64,000 nt of DNA from Allantophomopsis cytisporea (Eukaryota > Ascomycota > Leotiomycetes > Phacidiales > Phacidiaceae), in NCBI GenBank assembly GCA_024752435.1, contig CP103025.1, positions 2,604,001 to 2,668,000 on the forward strand, in the 5' to 3' direction. Each line of letters opens with the position of its first letter. Position 1 is the first letter of the stretch. The position numbers and the translations under genes were made by a program. This document shows positions 12,392 through 25,200 of the stretch, in pieces. The notes under the pieces were generated by a model. It ran no database searches, was not told where the DNA came from, and was given only the letters and a program-made list of their open reading frames with translations.

Positions 12392-13298
12392 TTTGTAAGG
12401 AAGAAGGCTTTTGAGGCCAAGCTCTGCTTCAATTGATGGCCCCAGAAAGATTCATTATATTGTTGCGATAAAGAGACTATGTTGTGAAACTTTTCAGCAA
12501 CGTCTACGAACTAAGTGTTGACGTATCATCCTTCAAGCCGCAATTTGATTCTCCACTCACGTTCGATTTGTCGAATGTCGAACTCTACTCTTAAACTCAA
12601 TCTTTGCCCATGACATCATTTTCATTCGTTTTGGACGATTGGAATCAATCTTTTCCGAATTGAAAGTATGAGCAAGATGACAATCCAGCTATCCTCAGCT
12701 TAAGCGTCGAGGAAATTATTGCTGAAACTCCCACATACTCAGCATGGTTCATAAATGACGATGTCTCAGGTACCATCTCCAACGATCATCCTTTCATTAC
12801 TATGGTAACGAATGCGGGGAAGTCGCCCCAAAGTTCGAGCCAGTGCACCCTACGGAAACGCCAGAAGAAGCTTTGGCTCTGTTTGCGAACGTCTCCTATC
12901 CCGAATATATCTATATACGCAGCAATATCTATCCATTAAGGTCAATACCAACACTTTTTAGATTTCGAGAAGTTTCAAGCCGCATACCTGCGGTGAGTGG
13001 TTGGGCATTTGTGCAGTATCACGCGTTTCACTGTAGATTTCACTGATCTATCAATCATGACTGGGCTGATGCATAATGAGTTGTTCAGTTGTATCACACT
13101 CTCTAATCCTCTGCAGGGGTCCTCATTTGTTCATTAGCGCACGTTAAACACCCAAATCCTCCCGCACCTACGCAACGGTCCCCAGCCTCTTTGATATCTG
13201 GTCGGTTAACACTTCAGCTCCCGTCATCACCAAAACAAAGGTTCCTAGATCGACAACCTCACGAGCACTGGTATGCGCCAGCGATCCTCGCAGCCACG
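12392..13298. other. intergenic region with possible gene relic
   Basis: About 900 bp upstream of the giant repeat gene. The middle (12610-13046) holds a possible broken reading frame, listed separately. The last 250 bp before the next ATG probably form promoter and 5' UTR. Confidence 0.5.
12610..13046 (+). pseudogene. possible decayed protein-coding relic
   Basis: From an ATG at 12610 the frame reads 17 codons (MTSFSFVLDDWNQSFPN), meets a TGA at 12661-12663, then continues in the same frame with an acidic protein-like stretch (DDNPAILSLSVEEIIAETPT) to roughly 12800. Another protein-like stretch (HPTETPEEALALFANVSYPE) then appears in the +2 frame and runs to a stop at 13046. One in-frame stop plus one shift would make a single product of about 145 residues. 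I do not recognise the family. The open stretches are short enough that chance cannot be excluded. An unrecognised short intron could also explain the shift. Confidence 0.25.
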
Positions 13299-16200
13299 AT
13301 GATGGCAGATAGAATGTATCGCAGCGCCGAGAGCTCGCGCATTGGAGGCCACACACCTGCACGATCAGAACGCGACCAAGCGGATTACGACTCGTTTTCT
13401 GACTCGAGCTCATCCTCATGTCTCATCGATATTTCGAGATATTATCCACTTCCACGAACAAGAAATCCTATTCGCACCTTCTTCACGGCTCCTAGTGAGA
13501 GAAGACGCCCAAAGCGCAGAAGAAGTAGCCGCATCCTACGATTCAGTAATTCAAGCTCCAGTTCGATAAATACGGACCTAGCTTATGGCCAAGGCTATAT
13601 CAAGGCTAAGAAGCGCTTATATAAGAGAGGAAAGGGATCGAGAGTAGGAAGCATCCGGAAGAAGAAGAGTTATAATGAAGATGCGGGTATTCTGGCAACA
13701 CGCGCAGGCCTGGAGGGTCTGATGCAGAAACAATACCAACGTGAACACCGACATAATGTTGCGCAACAGCGTAGAAGAGAATTGTTTTCGCCGATGGGCA
13801 AGGCTTCTAGTTCGACTGGGGAAAGGGGAATAAACATGTCAAGCGTTTCTTATGGATCGCAAGCAATTGTGGTGGACGAAGAAGGCTGGGAATCTGCTTC
13901 GGATGCTGGATCGATAAGCTCTTCCAGTGTAGACTCAAAGCTAGCATTTGGAACGGCCGCCGATTTCTCGCCTCCCAGAAGTCCGAGGAGATCGCCGTTG
14001 CCATATCAAGGATGGGGACGCCCTTGGGGTAGGAGAAGAAAAAGCACAGTTGTCGATCCAAGACTTTTCGGACCTTACAACTCTTTACGAGGTGTGGTTA
14101 CTGAACCTTGTGGGTTTGGAGATGTTGATCCCGACAAAGTTGGCATTTATATACATACGTCCTCTACCTTTTCTTCGCGAACCGAGATCCGAGAGCAGGA
14201 GAGTACAGTGAGTAGCTCAAGATCGCTGCAACACGTCTTTCCAATATCTACGGATGATCCCACTAGATTTGATGTCGCGCGAAGTACTGCTGCCTCTACT
14301 CAGGAACCATATGTACCATCTCGACCAGCCCCTGTTCCATTGCAACAACCACAGCCTTTCACTCCGGTCTCTCAGAGTGTATATGAACCAACTTATTCTA
14401 CCAGATCCGCACCAGAAAATGTCGTTGCGTATGAGAAGCCAAACAGCAGTAATTCCCTTGCTGGTGCTGCGCTAGCTGGAATTGCTGGAGCAGCTATTGG
14501 TGGTATGATCATGAACAAGAGCGAGGAGAAACGCGAGCGTCGCCGGGAGGAGATCGAGGATTCTATGGTCAGTCGCAGTGAGAAAATCCGGGATGATTCA
14601 ACAACTCGGTCCAAGAGTAGTAAAAAGAGTACGAAGTCTCGCGATTCCAAAGACGATCGTAAAGATAAACGCAAGGAGAAGTCTCGTGAGGCGAGCCGAG
14701 ACAGCAAGAGCAAGGACAAAGGTAAGGAGAGGGCTCGTGAAGAGACTCGAGAGGAACGTCGTGAGCGACGCAGAGAAGAAAGACGTAGAGAGCGAGCCGA
14801 TGGTTCTTATGACGTTCGACAAGTTCAGTCGGATGTGGCCCGCATTGATCCTTTCCAGTATCAAGTCGCAGATGACGACTTCCCGGACCGTGACCTTGAC
14901 AAACGAGCTCTCACATCCGTTGGAGACAATACTTCTGATTTCTCTCGGGAACCGTTTGATAGAGGTTATGATTCTCAGCGTTATGAACCCCATAAAGACA
15001 ATCGAGATGTCGCCCAGGATGAAGCCCTCATACATCGACCTCACGATGACGTTTATGATGCGCAACGTGCTGATTTCCACAAGAAGGAAGTGCCGAAGTA
15101 TGACCGAGAAGAGCTGCGTGAAGCAGAGTCTATTTATCACGAAGCTGAGCATTCTACTGCACCTGTTGTGATGGGTGCCATAAGTGCGGCAGTAGCAGCG
15201 GAAAGTCATCGATCTCGATCTGAGAAACGGCATGATGAATACCGGAGCGATTACGAAAGTTCATACGCAAACCGTGACACGCAGCATACATCATGGTCCG
15301 ATGAAGAACGACGAATCCAGGAGGATGCTGATCGTGCTTACCGTGAAGCTGTTCTCGCACGTAAAATTGCGTCCAAGGTCATTCGTGATCGCACATCGTC
15401 ACCTGATATTGCGAGCAAGTATCGCAGATCCTCTGCCGAATCCAAGGAAATCGTCCGTATAGTTACTCCTCCTGGTATGGATGATACGAAGAAGCATGGT
15501 CCTTATGATGCGCCTAATGCCGATTTCCAACTTGACCACGTTATATATCCAAAGGATCTTCAAGTCTTCAAGACTGAAGTGCCAACTATTTCCTACCCCG
15601 AGCCAAATGATTTCTTGGGTACACGGCCCCTTCTGAATCTGGTCAGACCTACACCGGTCGCTACTCCTACGCCCGAGAAGCAGTCCGTTGTTTCGGAGCC
15701 CGAGAGGTCAACCCATGAACAGGAACATTGGAACAAACCTTCATCAGTCTCAGATGTGATTATTAGTCCTAAGGGAGAAATCTACCAAGCCTCCGGGCCT
15801 GACACTTACCAGACTCCTACAGAATCCACTGTTTCAAAGGGCGTTACGTGGGGTGCCAACGAGACCAAGCACTTCGACGTTGAGAGTCCCTCCGATGCTC
15901 GAGATGATTTTGTTTCTGGGTCACCAGATCTTCGTCAATCTCCTGCTTCAGAAGCTAAGTCCACGAGTGGATGGGGTGCCATCGCTGCTGGCATAGTTGG
16001 CGCTGCTGCAAGCGAGACAATATCCGATGGATCCTGGCGAGACAAGCCATACGTTGAGGACTACAGCGAGAGTCCTCATGAGTATCGTGGAGTTTCTGTA
16101 GAGCCTGAATATCGTGATCAATATCGCGACGATAAACCCCCTCCAACTGGTCCCAAGCCTTCTTCAATCAAAGAGCGGGGTATGCCGGGCGCTTTCAATG

Positions 16201-19200
16201 ATGACATTGATTTTACTGCTACTCTAGCTGCTGGTCTACAAGACTCTGGCTTCGATCCTAATATCGTCATCAACGATCCAACATACCATCGGAGAACCTC
16301 ACCCCCTGGGTCTCAGACCTCGCAGAACCTGGTTGAGGAGATTCCACATACTCCCCAAGATCTGAAGCAGGATGAAGAACTTTTCTTTCCAAAACTCAGC
16401 AAGAAAGAGCAGAGAAAACGTGAGAGAGAGGCCAAACGCAAAAGCATGGATGATAATCTTACTAGGGCTGCTCCTGATGTTGAGCAAGATGATTCAGGGA
16501 TTTTCTACGAACCAAAGCTGTCCAAGAAAGAGCAGAAGAAACGCGATAAAGCTTCCAAGCGAATGAGTGCCAGTCAGATCTACGACGTTAGTCCACTCGA
16601 TGAGACCCCTTTGACAACGGGCGAACTCGTAGAAGAGCCGCAGAGTTATTTCGAAACTTCCAAGTCAAAGCGAAGTTCTAATTCTAGGGGCCTTGATTCT
16701 CGAGAGGATGGCTCGGAAGAAGATAGAACTATTTCGGCTCCTGTGAATGCGTTCGATTATCTTCGCGAAGACAATCCAAAAATGGGAGAGGATTGGGAGA
16801 TGCCAAGAAAATCTGGGTCAAAACGAGACAATGGTGCATATGATTCTCCTTCTCGATCTCAGGCATCGTCCTCGAATTATGATGTCATTAGCAAATCGTC
16901 CAAGAGCTCAGACAGCTCGAAGAAGAGATCTGAGCAATGGGAGACAACGGATCCAGCTGAAGTCTCATTGCCGTCAAGTACTCCTTCCGAGACTAATCCC
17001 GAACCTGTGAAGTCCAGCAACGTCAGTGGGATCTACGGAAAGGACCGTGAGGCCAAATCCGATGTCGGTAGGGATGATGATGAGGAGAGAAAACATAGAA
17101 GGAAGAGCAGGAGCAGGGGCGATGATGATGAGGTTAGATCTGTGTCGTCTGCACCGGCTGGTGAAGATAAGAAAAGAAGCAGCGGTGGCTTCTTCGGACT
17201 CTTTGGCTCTAAAGGTAAGGAATATAAGGAGGTAAGTAAGAAAAGCGAAGATAAGAGTCGAGATGATCCAGAGAGAAAGAAGAAACATAGAAATAGTAGA
17301 GATGTTGATGAACGATCTGCTGTTTCTTCTCGAAGCCTAGATGATGACCGGCGTCACAAGCGTAGGAGTCGCGATGACTATGATGACAAGTCTACCGTAT
17401 CTTCTCCCGGAAATTATGAGGAGAGAAGGAGGAAGAATAGGAGCAGCAGCAGACACTCTCTCAACGAGAAGTCTACTCCAGATTGGGATGACTTCGAAGC
17501 TCCAAGACGTAAGAAGAAGTCTCTTCGAAGTGTGGATGACGATGATGAGAAGTCTGCTGTTTCTGCTCCAGCTGCTTATGATGACGACTTCGACGAGCGG
17601 AGGACAACTAAATCAAAGAGAAAATCAACTGGCGACAATCCAATCTACGGCGAACTTGGCAGTACATCATTTGGCGATCTGTCTGAGATTGGTACCAATG
17701 GAAACGGACATCTGAAAGACGAGTCTTTTTTAGATAAGTCCGACACCCTAGGCGCGGGTGTCGGTTTCGTTTCCCCAAAGGAACGACCTGAAGCCGCGAA
17801 ATTTGATGAGGTGGACTTGCAAACAGGGCTGGTTGCCTCATCACCGCTCCAGCGAGCCGAGGCACAGCAGGAGGAGGAAGAAATCAGAGAGAGAGTCTTC
17901 AGACCAAGCATTGATCCTCAATACGGTGATCTTCTTCCTCTCCCTCCGTCGGACCCGCAGTCTCCCAGCCAGACTCCGCTGGAAAATCTCCCAGAACTGC
18001 CGGAAAGTAGACCCGATACTCCGGAAGCTGAGCGTCGACTTGCACGTGAGCGCGCACACGCGAAGAGACCCGATCACACTCCCGCTAAAAGCCCCAGTCA
18101 AAGTGCTGTACCTATCAAGTTTATGCTAGGTCATAGGGCTTCTAATTCTAAAGCAAGTCCTACCCAAAGTCCCGTCTCTGGATCGCCGGATACGCTCCAA
18201 TTTCCCAAGTCGAGGTCTCGTCCTGTGAGTTGGGATGGCAATAGGGTCCGTCCGTTATTACTTGTCGAGCAGCAGAAAAGGGAGAGCGGGAACTATTCCC
18301 AAACAGCTGAGCAACTTCCGACGGATGACGAGTCTCAATACGTACCAAGATCCGGCTCTGAGAAGCGGAATGACAGATCTTCATCTATCGGTACTGATGC
18401 TATAGCTGCGACTGCTGGGGGAGTCGGCTTAGGTCTCCTAGGATCTCAATTCTTGAAGGATGATAAGCCGCAATATGAGCTTTTGGAACAGGAAGAAGAT
18501 GATTTTTGGCGCAGTAAGAGCGAGCATTCGGAAGATCCGACATCTTACCAGGGGCCGCCAATGGTGACTGATACTCCGCATCTTGGAGCTGGTTCCCAAG
18601 ATTCTGCTTTTGACTCTGTCCGCCATCCCGTCGAAGAATCTTCTCGTGGAGAGATCCTGCATGAAGAGCCCATTATCGAAGATCTTCATAGTGAACCTGC
18701 CCCAATACCTGGCTCTAACGTTCCTGAACTCGATAATCCTATACCAGTCTCTAGTTCAATCCCTTTGGTCTCTGAAAACGTCTCTACAGATCCGAAGCAC
18801 GAGATTGTAGGAGATACCTCCCTTCAAGAAGTTCAAGATGGGGATCTCAGAAAACTTCCTGATAACCTCAACATAGATCTAGTGCGCAAGATAATCCCAG
18901 AAGTTTCTCACCAGGACACTAAAGAAAAGCATGGTAGTGAGGTCATTTTCGAAGACTTTGAATATAGCCTCGCTCCACAGCCTAGTACCGATGGCCGTCA
19001 GCGTTCTGATGCTACAACGACCTCTGCGGGGAAAATTTTGGTTACTGATGAGCAAGAGCCTTCCATAGTGGTGGAACACCAAAGCCTTCCCGAAATCCCT
19101 GTTCATGAAGTAGAAGGCAAGCCACTCATGGATTCCGCCTTTGTCGAGCAGCAACCTACGATTTCAGAGCATGAATATCGTCCGCATGTTGCTGTCCAAA

Positions 19201-22200
19201 AAGCTCAGGATACTCCTGCTGAAGAACATTGGCCTGACGAGCCACTCTCAACTAATCTGGACCACGAATACATGCAAGACATCTATATGCAGAAGGATAG
19301 CGACGAAGCTGCTAATAACATAACGAGCGCTGGGCAGAATGATAGAATCTTAGCGGTCGAAAGCTCGCCGGACATTCTTCATCGAGAGTTGGACGAGGAA
19401 ACAGGTAAAGAAAGTACTGAGCCGATTTCCACGGATCTTGAGCACGAAGACGCACCAGATGCTTCTCTTCAACAGGTTCAGGATGAGCCAGTCCATGACC
19501 ATTTGGCGACTAAGCCAAACTCGGCTGATCTAGAGCACGAAATCCTCTCAGACATTTCTCTTCAGGAAGTCCGCGAGGAGCCACTCAGAGGTGCTTTAAT
19601 TACGACACCACTGTATCCAGAGTCAGAGCACGAAACGTTTCCCGAACTGACAGTGCAGAAGCTCGGGGATGATATCGACGAAGGCCCATCGATTGATGAG
19701 CACGTTTCCAAAGTTCTAGAACATGAAAATCTGCCAGAATCCAGCGCCCACGAAATTCAGCACGGCCTCATCGAAGAATCCTCAGCTGAAAATCCGGTTG
19801 CAAAAATCCCAGAACATGAAAATCCACTTGATACATCTCTCCAGAAAGTTCAGATTGAGTCGGAGGATGGGGAGACTTTGATTTCCAATCCTACGGCTAC
19901 AGCTATAGAGCACACAACTGCGACCGGCAATGATCTCCGAGAATTTACAGAGGAGCTGATCGAGAAATCACTAGATGTGACGGATGAGGAATTGCATGAA
20001 CACTCCGTGGCTGTGGCACCACAAATTCCAGACAACAACGCCTTCGTCACAGACCCTTCTGAGGCAAACAAGACAAGTGCTGTCGCTGAGAGTAGTCCTG
20101 TCATTGATACTCCGGTCGTTGAGGCTAATCCCGTTACGAATACTGAACATGTCGAGGACATTACTTCTCTTGAGGATGTCGCTCCTGTTGAGGAGACTGC
20201 TCCAGCTGAAGTACAAGAGCAGAAGGATCAGTTTGCTACTAAGAAGTCCAAGAAGGATAAGAGAAAGGATAAGAAAAAACGTAAATCGGTTATTTCTGCG
20301 GCGCAATCCTCGACGAGGGATAGTCCTACCGTTGAGCCTTTGCGTGAGGTGCCTAGAGCCGAGACTTCTTCTAACGGTCAGGAGATTCCTTTACTTGAGC
20401 CATTGGGTGAGGATTCTGAAACCAAGCCTTCACATGCAGTCTCTGTCGAGCAAGCTGTAGCTGAGCCTTCACAAGAGGCTCCTATGGTTGAAGTTCCTTT
20501 CGGCAAGAAGGATATCGCTACAGTTGAGCCTTCACGAGAGGTTTCTCTAGCCGAGACTGTTCAGGGTGATAAGGACATTGTTGCGGTTGAGCCATCACCA
20601 GAGACTCCTGTAGTTCAAGTTCCTTTTCATGATAACGACATCGCTGCGGTTGAGCCTCCACAAGAGATTCCCGTGACTGAGACTACTTTTAGTAGTAAAA
20701 ATATGATTGCAGTAGAGCCTTCGCGTGAGGTTCTTGTAACTGAGACTGCTTTGGGTGATGAAGACATTGCTGCAGTTGAGCCTTCACAAGAGGTTCCTGT
20801 AACCGAGAGTCATCTCCATCACAAGGATACTCCTGCAATCGACACTCCACGAGAGGCTCCATTAACTGAGGTCCCATTCTATGATGAGGATATCGCTGCA
20901 GTTGAACCTTCACGAGAGATTCCTGTAGCCGAGAGCGTTCTGGGTGGTAAAGAAAGTGTTGCGGTTGAGCCTTCACTAGAGGCTCCTGTAATTGAGGTTC
21001 CTTTCCATGATATGGATATTACTGCAGTTGAGCTTTCGCAAGAGGTTCCTGTGGCTGAAGTCCCTTTTGTCGACTCCGCCAATGATCATTTTGAAGTTAC
21101 TCAAACGATTGCGAATGAGGTTCCTCTGCCGGAATCTCCAAAAATCGAGTCTGTGATACCTGAATTACAAGAGGCTGAAGTCACGAATGAACATGCTACT
21201 GAGTCTTTATTCACTGACTCACGAGTTCTCATGTTTCCTGGTGAAACATTCGAAGAACGCAGTTACTCTCCGGGAGCAATCCAGGAGGAGCCGGAGGCAT
21301 TAACCGCCAAGGAATATAAGAAAGACAAAAGTATAAACAGACGAAGTTCAACATTCGGTCCCACCCCTGCTGAAGAGGTATCTGTCGTCGAAGAGTCAGA
21401 TGAGTTCGCAGTCTATAAATCGATGAACAAGAAGATTAACCGGAGTTCAACTTTTGGCCTGGATCGTATCCAAGAATTAGCAACAACTGAAGGATTAGAG
21501 CCATTCGGGATCAAGGAATCGGACAAAGACTGGGAAGTTCGTCGAAGCTCGACATTTGGTTTGAATCCTGTCGACGAAGATCCTGTTGATGATGATTTGG
21601 AAAGTTCTGCTCCTGCGGTTGAGACCGGATACATCAGCCAATGGCTACAGGACGAGCCCCAAACAGCTCAAGTACACGAACCACTTCCAGTTGAGCGGAC
21701 AACATCTGTGATTATTCCCGAAATACTTGATGCTCCAAGAATCAACCCTGGCGATGAGGTTCAGATTCCAGGCAATGATGATGGGAAATACGGGAAGAGC
21801 AAAGAGATCTCACGAGATTCTGCCCGTCAAATGGATGAAGTACTTGTTGGCGACTATGCTGAAAGAGTGAAGATGGAAGATTCGGGAAGCAAAAATCTTG
21901 AAACTCAAAGTCCTACTTCAAAAGAGGCCTTGACTGAAGATCCCAGTCAAGAAGCGCAACACATCTTACGTGGACAAACGTCAGAAGCAACACCGTCGGT
22001 GGAGACTATCAAAGATGATGAATTCGCACTGCCTATAAGGAAGATATCAAAGAATGACGAGAATCGCATTAGGGAATCGGTTGTATTTGACACAACTCCT
22101 GAACCTGTTGTCTTCGAAGAGCCTTCTGTCGAGTCTGATATCCATAATAGAATCAGAGAAGATCTGAGTAAGGAGCCATCACACACAAAATCGACTTCTT

Positions 22201-25200
22201 TGATTAACAACACTGAACAAGTGACGTTCATGGCAGACATGCCACAGGAAACCCCAGGAGAAACATACGCTTCAGCCTTCGATGAAACGCCTGCCGAATT
22301 TTCTACCCCAATGCCCGATTTGAAAACTTACAATGCTACTCGTTCGGAGGAATATTTCCCGTCAATTATGGGCCCAAAACTTCACGACGAGACTGTTGAG
22401 CTTACAAAGTCTTCAGAGGACAAATCACTCTTGACAACTTATGAAACTCCCTTAAGTCATATCAGAGAAGTTCAAGAAACATCTGAGATCCCCAAAGACC
22501 CAGGATTGTCGAGCAGGCCCGAAATTATTCCACCTCCAGTGACAGATGCAAGCTTTTGGGCCGACGAAATGGAAGGCAATGACAAGCCTGCAGCTGGCGA
22601 TGAAGTTTCGAAAGACCTTGATGTGGATACGGAGCGTTCAATGCCATCGGAACCTGTCCAAGAGGTCGGTATATTAAGTCGAAAGTCAAGCAAGAAAAGC
22701 AAGAAGAATGCCAAGAGAAAATCTGGCAGTTCTACTTCAGTTTCTAGCCCTAGATTACCGGCTACTGCTCTTAGCACTGTAGCCATAGCTGAAGCTGCTA
22801 CTAAACTCTCATCAGAAAAGTCTGAGACAGCTAATCCAGAGCCACAATCTCCTGGTATCTCAAGAAAGTTGTCCAAGAAGGAGAGGAAGAAGAAGGTTGT
22901 AGATAGGAGATCGCAGAGTGATGACATCTTTGACGATGCAGCATTGTGGGAAGGAAAGGACCCGGTGAAGTTTGATGAAAAGAATGTAGAGAAGGATCGT
23001 GAGATGAATAGTGCCTTCATAGAAGAGGGTAGTGAAGTGGTAGAGCCTCAATCCAGTGAGAAGCATGACTTGCCGGACACAGTTTTGCAGGAAGGACAAG
23101 ACTTCAACGAGTCAGTCGTCGAGGAACAGCCAGTCGTCGAGGAACAGCCAGTCGTCGAGGAACAGCCAGTCGTCGAGGAACAGCCAATTTCAAGAGATGA
23201 TGTAAGTACTTCGATGGAACAAATCTCGTTACAGAAGCCAACCTCGATTGACGAAAAGCCAATCCTCGGGGAGGAGCTTGTCTCAAACAACAACAACAAC
23301 GTTGAGGAACAATATATCGCAGGGGAAGTGTCAGTACCCAGGGATGATCAGTCATTATGGAACCAAAAACAGATTTCTGAACTACCTGTATCGAAGGAAA
23401 ATTTAGCTCACAGCAAGGACGACTCCTTCATCAAAGAACAAAACTTCAATTATGGAGAGCCAAGTCTCGAAGATGCGGGTTTCAATAAAGACCAGGTAGT
23501 TTTAGAGAAAGAACTAAGTACCCAGGATGACCTGATACTCTCCAAGGAACAACCAAACTTGGAGGAGAATTATCCAGCCTTTAAGAAAGAGCAAGCTATC
23601 GTCGAGGAGCGGCTTAACTCTGAGAATACTCCAACAACAGAGGAAGAGACCCTGTCGAAAGAGGTAGAGCCGCTCTTTGAAGAGAAACAGTCAAATTCCA
23701 AGGAACAACCGGTCTTGCTACACGAAATCAAATCAAAGGAACACATCTTTACTAGAGAGGAAGACTTCTTGGAGAGTCCTGTATTGGGAAGACATTTTGA
23801 CAGAGAATTTGGACAACAAAAGAGTTCATCGGGCAGACTTTCGAGAACTCCCAATGAGAACACCAGTGATCGCGCCCCTCATGAAAGTCGTTTTGGAGCA
23901 AAGACTACCCCAGCTGTTCACAAAAACATTCCAGATGTCATAGGTCATGGCAAACGATTTGAATGGCCTACTGTCATGACCAAAGAAGATGTTTCTTCGG
24001 GAACGGGTCCTCAGGACAAGCGTCGTGAAAGCCAGGAAGGATCTACGGGAGAGCCGATTACAGTTGACATAACTTTCGAGCCCTCTACAGAGGATACCGA
24101 TTCAATGATTGAAAGCACATCTCCGGCACTCGAGAGATCTTCATCGGCATCCCCTGTAAAATTTGATAGAAATCACAAGCCACGGAAAGGACATTCATTA
24201 GATCGCAGCGATTCACGCGGAGGCAGAGAACCCTCTCGATCATTAGGTGGTCTAGGTATAGCTACGCCGCCCATTGGCACACCTGAAGACTCACCACAGC
24301 CATCTCCATCCAAAAACCGGGGGGCTCTGAGATCAAGGAATTCCATTTCAGCTCTACCAGTGCTCGAGGAAGAGCCACTTTTGCAGAGTGTTACTCGAGG
24401 ACGTACTATGGACGATCCAAATAGAGACAGTGCACTTGTGACCGATTCACCAATGCATTTGCAAGCTCCTTTCAAAGGTGCAGATAGAGACAGTGGTGTG
24501 TACTTGGGAGATAAGCCAAAACCACAGTCTTCAGCAATTGATGATGCTATTGCACAGCTGTCCTGGCCTGTAGTTAATGAGGGGAAACAGACAATTGACC
24601 TCAAACAACAGAGAAGGAGACCAGAAGCATTGGACGCTCTTTTTTCACAGACTAAACTACAAAACAGGAGCGCTTCTCCATCTCCAGCACCTAAAGGCGC
24701 AACTCTCGGGTCTGTACGACTTGCGGCTGCAAACATCGAGGCCCAAGCTACTAGACGCCCAAGTAGAGAATTTCCTTTGCGGCCCAAAAGTTCCCAAAGC
24801 CAAAAGTCCGGTGCAAATATTGGTCGACAACGAACTCCTGATGTCTCAGCAGCTCTTAAAACTGAAAAGCCTGAAATGCGTGGAGGGGTTGCAAACGATC
24901 GCTCGGTATCTCCCCCACTTCGTCGCACCGATCGCCAGCTCCCCACTGATTTTGGGTCTTCCAGCCACCGGAGTCTAACCAACCTCGCTAAAGAAGCTGG
25001 ACTCTCTCAAGGCTCCATAGCAACAACGCCAACCCCAGAGATCAACAAGTCCATCAAAAGAGACACTCCGGGTCAGGTCCGCGCCAGGGACATGGCTGAC
25101 GTCTATGTAAGTGTATGATAACTTCAACATTGATTATGTTCAGCACTGATGAATTATCCAGGATGGCTTTGGCCAAGGTCGCATTGGCTCACCCATCTCA

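Noticed and set aside
13191..13298. Upstream extension of the giant frame to 13191
   Set aside because: The first codon is TTG, not ATG, and the residues before ATG 13299 are not protein-like for this family.
24173..24982. 269-codon open frame on the minus strand inside the giant repeat gene
   Set aside because: It lies antisense to the well-supported giant frame and its sequence is a shadow of Ser/Arg-rich codons there.
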